This document shows, piece after piece, positions 1 through 10,199 of a DNA stretch of 64,000 nucleotides. Within the stretch, counting starts at the first letter, position 1; the number at the start of each line of letters is the position of its first letter. The stretch is from Acidobacteriaceae bacterium KBS 146 (GTDB taxonomy: Bacteria > Acidobacteriota > Terriglobia > Terriglobales > Acidobacteriaceae): NCBI GenBank assembly GCA_000688615.1, contig JHVA01000001.1, positions 2,666,001 through 2,730,000 of the forward strand, given 5' to 3'. The translations under genes and the position numbers were made by a program. The notes under the pieces are model-generated. The model was not told the DNA's origin. It saw only the letters and a program-made list of their open reading frames with translations, and made no database searches.

Positions 1-1204
1 CATCCTTAATTGGCGTGCCGTCGTAGGGCAGCATGCGGCAGAAGACCGCCGCCGCACATCCATCGGCCAGAATCGTGCGAAGAAAATTGACGTTCTGCTG
101 CACCGACTCCAAAGTGCTTCCCGGATCGAAGAGCATAAATCCGAATTCGAAGAGCAGATCCGCCTGCTTCAGCAACGCGACCGCGCGAAGATTCTGCTCT
201 ACCGTCACCTGTTTGTGCAGCGTCTTCAGCCCCTCTTCGTTCCCTGATTCCAGCCCCATATAGACCAGATACAGGCCCGCGTCCCGCATCCGGCGAAACA
301 TCTCGACATCCACCGAATCCGCCCGGCAGTTCATCTTCCAGATCACCTTCCGGGCCAGTCCCGTTCGATGCAGTTCGTTCACAAACTCCATCGCCCAGCG
401 CCTCCACACCGGTCCGTACAGAGGAAAATCGTCATCCTGAAACAGGAAGATTCTGATCCCCCGCTCTTCGTACAATGACCGCATCTCCTCCACCACCCGC
501 GACGGTTTGCGCGTCCTCACAATCTTTCCCGGCGCCGTTCGATAGAACGTCTGGATCGAACAGAACGAGCACGTCCTCGCACATCCTCGACTGGCTACAA
601 GAGGCAAAGCTTTATGCCCTAGAGCCTTCTCCGGCTCAAAGTTCCTGTCCGGATACGGCAACGTATCCAGATCATCCACCAGGGCTCGCATTCCGGTCGT
701 CTTCACCTCTCCGTCGTCTCCGCGGAAGGCGATTCCAGCCACGCCTCGCCAGTCTTCTCCTCTGCCGATGACGTCCGCGAGTTCAAGCAACGTCATCTCG
801 CCTTCGAACCGCGTCACCGAATCGATCTCCGGAATCATCCGCAAGGTCTCGATATGGCTCAGGCTCGGAAAGTGTCCCCCCATCGTAAAGTGACCCATGA
901 TTCCGGCCGCGCGCAGCCTCCGTACGATCTCTCCGTATTGCCGGATATAAAACTGAAAGATCAGCGAGAACCCCACGATCATCGGCTGCAGCCGCTCTGC
1001 CGTCGCGACGATCTCCGCAACAGGAGCCTCAATATCGCAGATGGCAACCGTGTATCCATGCTCACGCAAGGTGCTCGCGAGGTAGCCGAGACCGAGATTT
1101 CCCTGATGCTGAAAGCCCACCAGCAACACAGGTCGTGAAGTATCCCGCACGATCGCAGGTCGACGTGCCGTGTCCAACAGAGTCAGACCTACCGGTTCGG
1201 CCAT
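1..1204 (-). CDS. Radical SAM protein with N-terminal B12-binding-like domain (3' end outside window)
   Basis: Read by translating the minus strand from the ATG at 1204. It stays open for 401 codons and runs off the window edge. A good Shine-Dalgarno (AGGGGAG) precedes the start. Residues about 27-150 have the Rossmann-like pattern of B12-binding domains, but the cobalamin-ligand motif DxHxxG is not intact, so cobalamin binding is uncertain. Cys208, Cys212 and Cys215 form the CxxxCxxC radical SAM [4Fe-4S] motif, followed by a TIM-barrel-like region. The layout matches the BchE/hopanoid-type group of radical SAM enzymes. Substrate cannot be told from the sequence. Confidence 0.9.
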   Translation of the reverse strand, partial: MAEPVGLTLLDTARRPAIVRDTSRPVLLVGFQHQGNLGLGYLASTLREHGYTVAICDIEAPVAEIVATAERLQPMIVGFSLIFQFYIRQYGEIVRRLRAAGIMGHFTMGGHFPSLSHIETLRMIPEIDSVTRFEGEMTLLELADVIGRGEDWRGVAGIAFRGDDGEVKTTGMRALVDDLDTLPYPDRNFEPEKALGHKALPLVASRGCARTCSFCSIQTFYRTAPGKIVRTRKPSRVVEEMRSLYEERGIRIFLFQDDDFPLYGPVWRRWAMEFVNELHRTGLARKVIWKMNCRADSVDVEMFRRMRDAGLYLVYMGLESGNEEGLKTLHKQVTVEQNLRAVALLKQADLLFEFGFMLFDPGSTLESVQQNVNFLRTILADGCAAAVFCRMLPYDGTPIKD

Positions 1205-1338
1205 GGTCTTCTCCCCTTAATAACATGCTTACGTTCGAAGCAGAGACTGCGCCGGCGATCGACGAACGCATCTCTCTCCCCCAGACCATTTCAGCCAGGA
1301 AAGTTACGCGTCCGCCGTCGTCTCCGGGCAGTCTTCCA

Positions 1339-1560
1339 TTAACGCTGGCCGAGTGCGCCAGCCATCTTCTCCAGACCTTCAGCCTGCGATTTGAGCATCG
1401 CGGCCTGAGTCTGCAGACTTACCGCCACCAACTGGCGTTGTGCCACTTCGTTCAGGTTTTTGAAGATCTCCATATCGATCGGATCCCACCACCAACGGCG
1501 ATGGAAGACCAGGTCAGGGGAAAGTTCGGAAGAGGAAAACAGACTCTTAAGATCGGGCAT
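1339..1560 (-). CDS. Small hypothetical protein, 73 aa
   Basis: Starts at the ATG at 1560, which has a strong Shine-Dalgarno (GAAGGAG, 8 bases upstream); a longer reading from 1629 lacks one. The protein has a Trp-rich patch (RRWWWDPID) and an amphipathic helical C-terminal half rich in Gln, Ala and Leu, vaguely like phasin or other small helical proteins. I do not recognise the family. It lies 134 bases upstream of the radical SAM gene on the same strand and could be co-transcribed with it. Confidence 0.6.
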   Translation of the reverse strand: MPDLKSLFSSSELSPDLVFHRRWWWDPIDMEIFKNLNEVAQRQLVAVSLQTQAAMLKSQAEGLEKMAGALGQR

Positions 1561-1766
1561 AAAGGGAATCTCCTTCAATGAAGAAACACGAGGCCCGGGG
1601 GAGAACAAAAAGTCAGATTCCTGCAACACTGGCAGGCCCTGACATGCGGCTGATACTGCGCTCCCATCGCAACCTTGTCAAGAAAGTTCGCCTCTCTTCG
1701 TCACTTTTCACCCAACCTGCAGCATCTTTGGTGCGAATATTCTCGCGGACGCACTATGCTGATCGC

Positions 1767-2270
1767 ATGGCCGTTCCCCTTGCAGCTCCTCGCATACCCA
1801 GAGCCCCGGTGCGCTTCTGGATCGATGCCCAGGCCTGGGCGATCCGCCGCCTCCATTCCATGCACCGCACCCGTTCGGCCCCTCACCTTGAGGTCGGCGC
1901 TCTCGGCGAGCGCGAGGCACTCTTCTATCTGCGTCGCGCCGGGTATGTCGTCGTCGCCCGCCGCTGGAAGACAGCACAGTTTCGCGGCGACCTCGATCTC
2001 ATCGCCTGGCAAGGGGCCACGCTCTGCTTTATTGAAATCAAGACCCGCAGCCAACGCAGTGCTTTTTCTGCAGAGCTCTCCGTTGACGAAGACAAGCAGC
2101 GCATTCTCCGCCGTCTCGCGCGCATCTACCTTCGCCGTATCCCGCCTTCTACCCGTCCATCGACGGCACGATTCGATGTCGTTTCTCTCTATCTCGGATC
2201 CGATACAGAGCAAAAACATCCCGCAAAGCCAGAGTTCATCCTCAACCAGGGAGCCTTCGGATGGGAATAA
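1767..2270 (+). CDS. YraN/UPF0102 family endonuclease-like protein
   Basis: 167 aa. It has the UPF0102 pattern: GALGEREA (conserved Glu), then GDLDLIA and FIEIKTR, which together form a PD-(D/E)xK nuclease core (Asp, Glu-x-Lys). Family members are usually about 120 aa. Here an Arg-rich N-terminal extension of about 45 residues precedes the core. The frame is open to 1578, but that upstream part overlaps the divergent small gene's leader, so the ATG at 1767 is preferred. The stop overlaps the next gene by 10 bases, suggesting translational coupling. The cellular role of the family is unproven; Holliday-junction-resolvase-like folds are known. Confidence 0.85.
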   Translation: MAVPLAAPRIPRAPVRFWIDAQAWAIRRLHSMHRTRSAPHLEVGALGEREALFYLRRAGYVVVARRWKTAQFRGDLDLIAWQGATLCFIEIKTRSQRSAFSAELSVDEDKQRILRRLARIYLRRIPPSTRPSTARFDVVSLYLGSDTEQKHPAKPEFILNQGAFGWE

Positions 2271-2791
2271 CCTACACGCGTCCTACCGATCTCAATCTCC
2301 TCCACCCCGAAGAACTCAGCCAGCGCCTTGCCTCAACCATGCGCGCCGCCGTCCCCTGGCTCGTCACCCTCTCCAACGCCGACGCCACCCTCCCCGAACG
2401 CGATGGCAAATGGTCGGCTAAAGAGGTTATCGGTCACCTCACTGACTCCGCCACCAATAATCTCGCCCGCATGGTTCGCCTGCAGATAGCACCCGAGCAC
2501 ATGCCCGGCTACGCGCAGGAAGCCTGGGTTGCCGTTCAGCACTATCGCGATCGCGAGTGGGCCGAGGTGCTCGCCCTCTGGTTCGCTCTCAACGAGCACA
2601 TCGTCTGGATCATTCGCCACATCCCCCAGGACGCCCTGGGCAATCGCGCCACTCTCGCCGGGTCACCCATCACGCTGGGCTTCCTCATCGAGGACTACAT
2701 CGCACACATGCAGCATCATCTCCGTAACCTGCGCTTCTGGGTTCACCCTGGAGAAACCGTCGTCACCGATCCGCTTCACCCAGCCACGTGA
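2261..2791 (+). CDS. DinB superfamily protein
   Basis: 176 aa, helical, with the spaced histidines of the DinB/YfiT-like metal-binding four-helix bundle (HLTDSATNN near residue 59, and MQHHLRNL near the C terminus). Such proteins bind a divalent metal through three His and many are thiol-dependent transferases, but the substrate here is unknown. The start overlaps the end of the yraN-like gene by 10 bases. A second, divergent DinB protein lies at 63318-63824. Confidence 0.85.
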   Translation: MGITYTRPTDLNLLHPEELSQRLASTMRAAVPWLVTLSNADATLPERDGKWSAKEVIGHLTDSATNNLARMVRLQIAPEHMPGYAQEAWVAVQHYRDREWAEVLALWFALNEHIVWIIRHIPQDALGNRATLAGSPITLGFLIEDYIAHMQHHLRNLRFWVHPGETVVTDPLHPAT

Positions 2792-2801
2792 ACTGGATCG
2801 G

Positions 2802-3827
2802 CTAGCAACTCTCCCGCGCCTCCCGTGGAGCCCCTTCATGCACCCGGCTCCACGCTCTCCGCAGCTGCCGCGCCGAACCGAAGCCCGCCTTCTCCGCAAC
2901 CTCCTCCATATCCATCTCAGTCTGGCTCAGCAGCTGGCGTGCCAGCGCCACACGCAGATTGTTTCTGTACTCCGTCACGCTCATCCCCGCATACTCCTGG
3001 AACAATCGTGTCAGGTGCCGGCTGCTCGCTCCCGCTACTCTCGCCAGCTTGCCCAGCTGCCACTGCTCCGCCGGGTTCTTCGTAATCGCATCCTGCACTT
3101 TGTGCACCACCGGATGCACATGATTCCTCCCCTCCAGCCACGGCGAGATCTGCGGCTCCGCTCCGCTCCTTCGCAGGTACACCACCAGGTAGCGTGCAAT
3201 CGCTGATGCCACGGCATGGCCCACACGCTGACTCATGATGTGCAGCATCAGATCGATCCCCGCCGTCACGCCCGCGCTCGTCAACCGCCTTCCGTCTTCC
3301 ACAAACAGTCGGTTCTCCACCACCCGCGCCGCAGGTGCAACTCTGGCCAGCTCCTGACAATCCAGGTAGTGGGTCGTGCACAGATAACCATCCAGCAACC
3401 CTGCCCGCGCCGCCAGCAACGCTCCCGCGCAGATGGAAACAACGGTGTGCTGTGGCCGCACCATCTTCTTCAGCCACTCCACAATCTCGGCATCGCCCCG
3501 CGTGTCCCTTCGCGGCGCAGGCCAGCCATCGGCAGTCATCACATGTTCCACGTCGCCAAACAAAACCACCATCGCACCGTCCGGTAGCTCCGCAGGTAGT
3601 CCTTCAATCCCCGTCAAGGCTATCCCGATCGACGTCATCACCGAGCTCAGCGGCCCCACATACCGGACGTCGAACCGCACCGCGTCCTGATAGAGATTCG
3701 CCAGCCGCAGCACCTCCATCGGCCCTGCCACATCGAGCAACAACGTTGGCTGCGTCAGGGCCGCAAACACCGGCACGACCTCCTGCTCCCGTTTGCCGGC
3801 TCTCGACTCCTCAGTTCGTATCGACAT
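2802..3827 (-). CDS. GlxA-family transcriptional regulator (DJ-1/PfpI domain plus AraC HTH)
   Basis: 341 aa. Residues about 18-190 form a DJ-1/PfpI-like domain with the nucleophile-elbow Cys133 in SICAGALL. Residues about 230-335 form an AraC double helix-turn-helix (LGKLARVAGASSRHLTRLFQEY and the second GFGSARQLRRAW half). The ATG at 3827 is chosen because AGGGAG sits 7 bases upstream; an in-frame GTG at 3833 is less well placed. It lies 12 bases after the cysteine hydrolase gene on the same strand, so the two are almost certainly one transcript. It probably controls that unit or its neighbours; the ligand is unknown. Confidence 0.92.
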   Translation of the reverse strand: MSIRTEESRAGKREQEVVPVFAALTQPTLLLDVAGPMEVLRLANLYQDAVRFDVRYVGPLSSVMTSIGIALTGIEGLPAELPDGAMVVLFGDVEHVMTADGWPAPRRDTRGDAEIVEWLKKMVRPQHTVVSICAGALLAARAGLLDGYLCTTHYLDCQELARVAPAARVVENRLFVEDGRRLTSAGVTAGIDLMLHIMSQRVGHAVASAIARYLVVYLRRSGAEPQISPWLEGRNHVHPVVHKVQDAITKNPAEQWQLGKLARVAGASSRHLTRLFQEYAGMSVTEYRNNLRVALARQLLSQTEMDMEEVAEKAGFGSARQLRRAWSRVHEGAPREARESC

Positions 3828-3839
3828 CACCACGCTCCC

Positions 3840-4409
3840 TTATGCCGCAACAGCCCGTTCCGCCGCACGCTCCAACGCCTCCTTCACAGTCACGACCGTC
3901 GCAAACCGTCCGTCGAGCACCAGCTCCGTCCGCGCTTTGATCTCATCGGCGGACCACACCCTGCCCTTGCTGTCCGTCATCTCCCACGTCAGCGTCGCCT
4001 CGGTCACGTAATCCACCTCGTATCCCAGATCCGAAGCGTGGCGAGTTGTCGTCTCGCAACACTGCTCCGACCGTATGCCGCACACTATCAGTCTCTGGAT
4101 ACCTTGCTGCACCAGCCAGACATCCAGCCCTGAACCCACCAGCGCACTGTGACTCCGCTTTTCGAACCGCACATCGGCATCCACCTTGACGTCCTCCATA
4201 ACCCGCACGTGCCCCGAGGCCAGGGAAAACATCCCCGTCGGCTCCACGTGGAAGATCTGAACCACCGGTATCCCCTGCGCTCTGGCACCCTCAATCAGCG
4301 TCTGCAGCCGCTCCACGAATCGCGACACCCCCACCTCACTCCAATACGGCCGGTGCCGAAACGACTCCTGAACATCCACAACCACGAGCGCTGTCTTCGC
4401 CTGATTCAT
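3840..4409 (-). CDS. Isochorismatase-family cysteine hydrolase
   Basis: 189 aa from the ATG at 4409, which follows AAAGGAG at good spacing. It has the family's catalytic triad: Asp12 (VVVDVQ), Lys84 (FEKRSHSA) and Cys117 in the SEQCCETTTR segment that precedes the last conserved Thr. The enzyme would hydrolyse a small amide, ether or pyrazinamide/nicotinamide-like substrate through a Cys nucleophile; the true substrate is not visible. It is the first gene of a two-gene unit with the GlxA-type regulator, divergent from the tetR-cupin pair. Confidence 0.9.
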   Translation of the reverse strand: MNQAKTALVVVDVQESFRHRPYWSEVGVSRFVERLQTLIEGARAQGIPVVQIFHVEPTGMFSLASGHVRVMEDVKVDADVRFEKRSHSALVGSGLDVWLVQQGIQRLIVCGIRSEQCCETTTRHASDLGYEVDYVTEATLTWEMTDSKGRVWSADEIKARTELVLDGRFATVVTVKEALERAAERAVAA

Positions 4410-4539
4410 TGATATCTCCTTTTTCGGACATTCAATCATCCGATTCGAACCTCATATTAGTCCTCTAATCATGCCTATAAAAGCACCGTTGAAGACGAAA
4501 ACAGGACAAAAAAGGACATTTGATTCCATTCCGAAAAAC

Positions 4540-4558
4540 TCCGTTCGAGCGGAACGGA
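4540..4558. promoter_or_regulatory. Palindrome (operator candidate) in the divergent intergenic region
   Basis: TCCGTTC and GAACGGA are perfect 7-base inverted arms around GAGCG. The site lies 131 bases upstream of the cysteine hydrolase start and 97 bases upstream of tetR, next to a very AT-rich stretch (about 4576-4615) that could hold promoter elements. It is an operator candidate for one of the flanking regulators; which one cannot be told. Confidence 0.4.
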
Positions 4559-4637
4559 CCATGTCTTCAGGCGTCTAAAATTTTATATATAAAAATAAAA
4601 ATATAGTTTATTAATCATCTAGACAGCGAAATGCTTC

Positions 4638-4657
4638 CATGACAGAATACTGTCATG
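4638..4657. promoter_or_regulatory. Perfect palindrome overlapping the tetR start codon (autoregulatory operator candidate)
   Basis: CATGACAG-AATA-CTGTCATG: 8-base perfect arms with a 4-base spacer. The last three bases are the tetR ATG. The length and symmetry suit a TetR-family dimer. A protein bound here would block transcription initiation close to the start codon and would be self-limiting. No clear Shine-Dalgarno is visible before this ATG, so the mRNA may have a very short leader. Confidence 0.6.
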
Positions 4658-5257
4658 CCAGAAGAATCTCTCACACTACGGGACCGCCAGACGGCAGCCA
4701 CCCGTGAGCAGATCCTTACCGTCGCCATGCAGCAGTTGGGACAGGGACCTCGTGGAACCTTTTCGCACGAGAGCATCGCTGAGGCCGCAGGGATGGGGGC
4801 TCGTACCGTCTATCGGTACTTTCCCGACCGGGCGAGCCTGCTCCATGCACTTTGGACCAGACTCCGCGAGGCGACCAAAACCCGCTTCCCCGAAAGCGAA
4901 GAAGAGATTATTCCGCTGACCCGGATGGTCTTCAAAGAGTTCGAAGCCAACGAGCTCCTGGTGCGCGCCGTTCTCACCTCCGCCGCGGGGACCGAAGTCC
5001 ACCAGCGCAGCGGAAGCGAAGGACGCGCCGCCTTCGCGAAAAGCCTGGAATCGGTCCTGGACGGGCTTTCGGAGGAGCAGAAGACGCGTATTATCGCGGT
5101 CTTCGTCTCCATCTACAGCGCCCCCTTCTGGCAGTTACTTCGCGACCGCGGTCTGCTCGCCGGCACAGAGGCAGCAGAGGCGATCGTCTGGGCCCTCCAA
5201 TCGCTCCTCAAAGCAGCGCAGGAGATTCCTCGAGCAGAGCACCAGACAAAACAATAA
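4655..5257 (+). CDS. TetR/AcrR-family transcriptional regulator
   Basis: 200 aa. Residues about 14-62 form the TetR DNA-binding domain (TREQILTVAMQQL, then SIAEAAGMGARTVYRYFPDRASLL with the typical recognition helix). The remainder is a helical ligand/dimer domain of unknown specificity. The start codon lies inside a perfect palindrome, pointing to autoregulation. The cupin gene follows 18 bases after the stop in the same direction and is a likely target. Confidence 0.93.
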   Translation: MPEESLTLRDRQTAATREQILTVAMQQLGQGPRGTFSHESIAEAAGMGARTVYRYFPDRASLLHALWTRLREATKTRFPESEEEIIPLTRMVFKEFEANELLVRAVLTSAAGTEVHQRSGSEGRAAFAKSLESVLDGLSEEQKTRIIAVFVSIYSAPFWQLLRDRGLLAGTEAAEAIVWALQSLLKAAQEIPRAEHQTKQ

Positions 5258-5275
5258 GAGAAAGTGAACCACCCG

Positions 5276-5827
5276 ATGAACAAATCCGAGAAGGTAGAAC
5301 TCCTCGGCGTCGAGCTGGAGTGTAAGCTCAGCGATGCCGAAACCAATAACCAGTATTGCGTCCTCCAGGCGACCATTCCCCCCGGGGTCATGGTTCCTCC
5401 TCACCGTCATCCCGACCAGGAAGCCTTCCTCGTCCTCGAAGGTGCACCCGAGTTCGCGGTCGAATCCCCCGCCGGGCTCGACTGGTGCTTCGCGGTCCCC
5501 GGCGAGATGATCAATGTCCCGCCCATGAAGCTCCATGGCTTCCGCAACCCCACCACCTCCGACGTCCGAGTCATCATTACCTGCACCCCCAACCTCGGAC
5601 GCTTCTTCGCCGACGCTGGCCTGCCCTTCGACCGCGAGAGCCCTTACCGCCACAAGGTCCCCTCGGCTCAGCAGATCCAGCGCGTCATGGAGATCAGCTC
5701 CCGGTACGGACACACCTACCCGGACACCGAACCCGGCACCTGCAAACGCGGACCAGGTCGATTCGCCGTCGAAAAACTGCTGACCCATCCAGCGCAGTCA
5801 AGCATCAATCGGGTCTATCTCTTTTGA
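5276..5827 (+). CDS. Cupin-domain protein
   Basis: 183 aa from the ATG at 5276; an in-frame GTG at 5264 is also possible. Cupin motif 1 is seen as PPHRHPDQEAFLVLEG (HxH...E metal ligands) and motif 2 as PPMKLHGFRN, giving a single metal-binding beta-barrel of about residues 20-115. The C-terminal 60 residues are outside the usual cupin fold. It could be a small dioxygenase, isomerase or binding protein. It sits directly behind the TetR gene and probably forms its regulon. Confidence 0.88.
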   Translation: MNKSEKVELLGVELECKLSDAETNNQYCVLQATIPPGVMVPPHRHPDQEAFLVLEGAPEFAVESPAGLDWCFAVPGEMINVPPMKLHGFRNPTTSDVRVIITCTPNLGRFFADAGLPFDRESPYRHKVPSAQQIQRVMEISSRYGHTYPDTEPGTCKRGPGRFAVEKLLTHPAQSSINRVYLF

Positions 5828-5924
5828 AACAAACAAGATCGGCTATGCCGATCAGTTCTCCCCAAATTGCTAAAATTAAAGCAAGCCGAATGAGGGGATA
5901 AAATCCCCCCAAGCCGAAGAAACA

Positions 5925-5954
5925 AAGAGGCGGCCCGACATCGGGTCGCCTCTT
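5925..5954 (+). terminator. Hairpin terminator candidate after the cupin gene
   Basis: AAGAGGCG...CGCCTCTT arms extended inward by GCCCG/CGGGT give a stem of about 13 bp with one wobble pair and a 4-base loop. A weak T-rich tail follows. It lies 97 bases after the cupin stop. A smaller hairpin (GGGGAT-AAA-ATCCCC, 5894-5908) lies just before it. Confidence 0.55.
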
Positions 5955-6043
5955 CGTCTTGCTCTCAAATCGCCTCTTGGTTCGCTTGTGAGCCATACAA
6001 ACCATCCGCACTTCGCCTCAGAATCCTCTTCATGAAGGAGGTG

Positions 6044-6082
6044 TCATCCTGAGCGAAGCGCAGCGAAGTCGAAGGATCTGCG
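6044..6082. repeat. Short palindromic intergenic repeat (REP-like)
   Basis: An ATCCTGAGCGAAG...GAAGGAT element with ATCCT/AGGAT ends and repeated GCGAAG units. I recall very similar 'CATCCTGAGCGAAG...GTCGAAGGATC' elements scattered between genes in acidobacterial and other genomes. That is recollection, not a search. Only one copy is seen in this window. Confidence 0.45.
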
Positions 6083-6136
6083 GTTCTCCCGCCAGCCACT
6101 CACCTTCCGTCTGCAGACTGAGCCGCGGGCCGGGGG

Positions 6137-6173
6137 CCCATCTTCGCGACCGCCTTATCGTCGCTCAGGTGGG
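6137..6173. repeat. Hairpin-forming intergenic element
   Basis: CCCATCT pairs with AGGTGGG and, inside that, GCGAC with GTCGC, giving a two-part stem with a loop of about nine bases. It resembles a decayed copy of the 'GGGTGCCCCAT...GGTGGG' palindromes I associate with Acidobacteriaceae intergenic DNA (memory only). Confidence 0.4.
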
Positions 6174-6263
6174 TTCATTGGAGCGGGGCTGAGGGCCAGC
6201 CGGAACGGCCACCAAATTGCGTGGCTGGTCCGGACCTATCTCGTGTCGATGGAAGACTTTGCG

Positions 6264-6291
6264 CAAAAACAGGGGGGATAATCCCCCCTGT
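6264..6291 (-). terminator. Rho-independent terminator of the sugar dehydrogenase gene
   Basis: On the minus strand ACAGGGGGG-ATTAT-CCCCCCTGT forms a perfect 9-bp stem followed by TTTTT. It starts 12 bases after the stop codon at 6304, the standard form of an intrinsic terminator. Confidence 0.9.
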
Positions 6292-6303
6292 AAAAGCAGC
6301 AAG

Positions 6304-7953
6304 CTACTTACCCGTGTAGCTGATCCGCCAGATCGAGTTCGTACCATCGTCTGTCACCAGCAAGGAACCATCCGTCGCCGTCGTGACGCCAACCGGACGG
6401 CCCCAGACATCGCCATTTGGAAGTACGAAGCCGGTCATGAAGTCCTCGTACTCGCCCGTCGCGTGACCGGTCTGGTGCAACGGCACCCGGATCACCTCAT
6501 AACCCACGCGAGCCGAGCGGTTCCACGAGCCATGCTCGGCGGCAAAGATATCGCCCGCATACTCCGCTGGAAACTGCTTGCCGCTGTAGAACGTGAAGCC
6601 CAGAGAAGCATTATGCGGGTTCAGCAGAACATCCGGAACGATCGCCTTGTCCTTCAACTCCGGACGCTTGCCCGCGTGCCGCGGATCCTGATGATCCCCC
6701 ATGTACCACCACGGCCAGCCATAGAAGCCGCCCGGCTTCACACTGGTGATGTAGTCCGGAACCAGGTTGTCACCCAGCGCATCGCGCTCGTTGACGGAGC
6801 ACCATAGCTCGCCGGTCTTCGGGTTCACCTCTTCGCCCACGCAGTTGCGGATCCCGTAGGCATACACCTTCATCCCGCTGCCGTCCGGGTTGAACTCCAG
6901 AATATCGGCGCGGTTCTTCTCCGCCGGAGTCGTATCGGGATCGTCGACGTTTGAGCCTGATCCGACCGAGACCCACATCTTCTTGCCATCCAGCGAGAAC
7001 CGCACGTCACGCGTCGTATGACCTCGCCCGCCCGGAATATCAGCGATGTGTTCCGGTCCCGCGCTCGCCTTCACGTCACCATTCTTGTAAGGAAATCGAA
7101 CGACCGAGTCCAGATTTCCGATATAGACCCACTGCGGATTCGGGCCCTGCGGATAAAACGCGATTCCAAACGGCTTGTTGAGCCCGCTGGCAAAGACACT
7201 CGTCGACTCAGCCTTGCCGTCCGCGGTGATGCCGCGGAAGACGCGAATGTCTCCCTTGGCTGTCTCCGCAACGAAGTAGTCGCCGTTCGGAGCCGTGCGA
7301 ATCATCCGCGGATTCTCCAGCCCATCCGCATACTGCTCCACCTTGAAGCCCGGCAGAACCTTCGGCCAGGCACCCTCGGGCCGCGGAACCAGATGCGCCT
7401 GGTTTCCCGCCGACTCTGTGGCGTAAGGCTTCGGAAGATCGGCCACCGTGATCTTGCGCATCTTGCCGGGCTCCTCGTAGCGGAAGTCCGTGAACGGAGG
7501 AGTCGGAGGAGGTGCGTTGAACTTGGCCGTGCTCGTGGCACTTGCTCCATTCGATGGCGTCAGCGGCTGGGCATTCGGCCCACCAAGATATTTCAGATAA
7601 CTCACCACCTGCCAGCGCTGCTCCTCTGGAAGAGAGGCCCAGGACGGCATGCCGTTGCCCAGATCGCCTTTAGTGATGTACCAGAAGATCTCGCCCGGCT
7701 TGGCGGTCTGCGTCGGTCCAGAAGCAAGAGCCGGTACGTTCCCGGCTCCCTTGGCCGTAGGACCATGACAAGCGGAGCACTTCTGCTGGTAGATGGTCCC
7801 GCCAGCTTCAGCATCCGCATGAGTCGTATGAGGGTTTTGGGCTACGGCCGAGGACGCAGGAGCGTTATGGAAGTTCGCATCCTGGGCCGACAAGAAAGTC
7901 GCTGCCCAGAAGGCAGCAACCGCGAGCGCGGAGATCGATTTTCGTGAAGTCAA
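6304..7953 (-). CDS. Secreted cytochrome c / PQQ-type sorbosone (sugar) dehydrogenase fusion
   Basis: 549 aa from the TTG at 7953, which gives a compact signal peptide (short basic end, then ALAVAAFWAATFLSA) and follows AGAGGG; a TTG at 8007 would add 18 residues. Residues about 45-125 form a c-type cytochrome with haem motif Cys59-x-x-Cys62-His63 and a candidate axial Met in GNGMPSW. Residues about 180-549 form a six-bladed propeller like soluble aldose/sorbosone dehydrogenases (GGRGHTTRDVRFS, GIRNCVGEEVNP, GWPWWYMG, AEHGSWNRS). It probably oxidises a sugar or aldehyde in the periplasm and passes electrons to the fused haem. Cofactor PQQ is inferred from family. Confidence 0.9.
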   Translation of the reverse strand: MTSRKSISALAVAAFWAATFLSAQDANFHNAPASSAVAQNPHTTHADAEAGGTIYQQKCSACHGPTAKGAGNVPALASGPTQTAKPGEIFWYITKGDLGNGMPSWASLPEEQRWQVVSYLKYLGGPNAQPLTPSNGASATSTAKFNAPPPTPPFTDFRYEEPGKMRKITVADLPKPYATESAGNQAHLVPRPEGAWPKVLPGFKVEQYADGLENPRMIRTAPNGDYFVAETAKGDIRVFRGITADGKAESTSVFASGLNKPFGIAFYPQGPNPQWVYIGNLDSVVRFPYKNGDVKASAGPEHIADIPGGRGHTTRDVRFSLDGKKMWVSVGSGSNVDDPDTTPAEKNRADILEFNPDGSGMKVYAYGIRNCVGEEVNPKTGELWCSVNERDALGDNLVPDYITSVKPGGFYGWPWWYMGDHQDPRHAGKRPELKDKAIVPDVLLNPHNASLGFTFYSGKQFPAEYAGDIFAAEHGSWNRSARVGYEVIRVPLHQTGHATGEYEDFMTGFVLPNGDVWGRPVGVTTATDGSLLVTDDGTNSIWRISYTGK

Positions 7954-8180
7954 AGCTGCCCTCTCTACCTGAAGAAATCTGTGATGTCGCTCAGCCGGGG
8001 AGATCAAAACTTGTCCTAATGTCAGACCAATAACCGACGAGATCCCTGCTCGGGATCCCTGTGACCGTTACTTTATCAAGAAGAGGATTCAACTGGCATC
8101 CTGGTCGATAAAACGATTCAATTCTCTCCAGGATCCCTAGCGCCAACCCGCAGGGCCGACCATCCTTGATTCAGGACTGA

Positions 8181-9917
<1,737 letters not shown>

Positions 9918-10199
9918 ATCCACGAAATTAAGGAATGTGAGATTTTTTGTGCAGGCAATTTTTTGCATGATCACTCATCCAATTCTGGGGTGTTTTCCCA
10001 AATTGGAACTAGATTGCCTTTTCAGGGTTCTTTCCAGCTCAAAGTGAGACTGGATGAGGGCATGAAGTGTCGCCTTAGACCCTATCATTGCAATTTTTTG
10101 CGCATTTCAAAGAAGGAAGTTTCCCGTTGACTGGCTCGTAAGTCACGTATCACCTTACAGATACTCGAGAAACTCGGGATCTGAAAGGGCCCTTTTGTT

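Larger units (their letters stand above)
5828..6303. other. Gene-free region with hairpins and short palindromic repeats
   Basis: No convincing gene in 476 bases between convergent genes. It contains hairpins at 5894-5908 and 5925-5954, two repeat-like palindromes (6044-6082 and 6137-6173), and the terminator of the minus-strand dehydrogenase (6264-6291). Confidence 0.7.

Noticed and set aside
10000..10020. Sigma-54-like box upstream of the PEP-CTERM gene
   Set aside because: TTGGAAC...TTGCC has the GG and GC one base too close (9 instead of 10), so it is not accepted.
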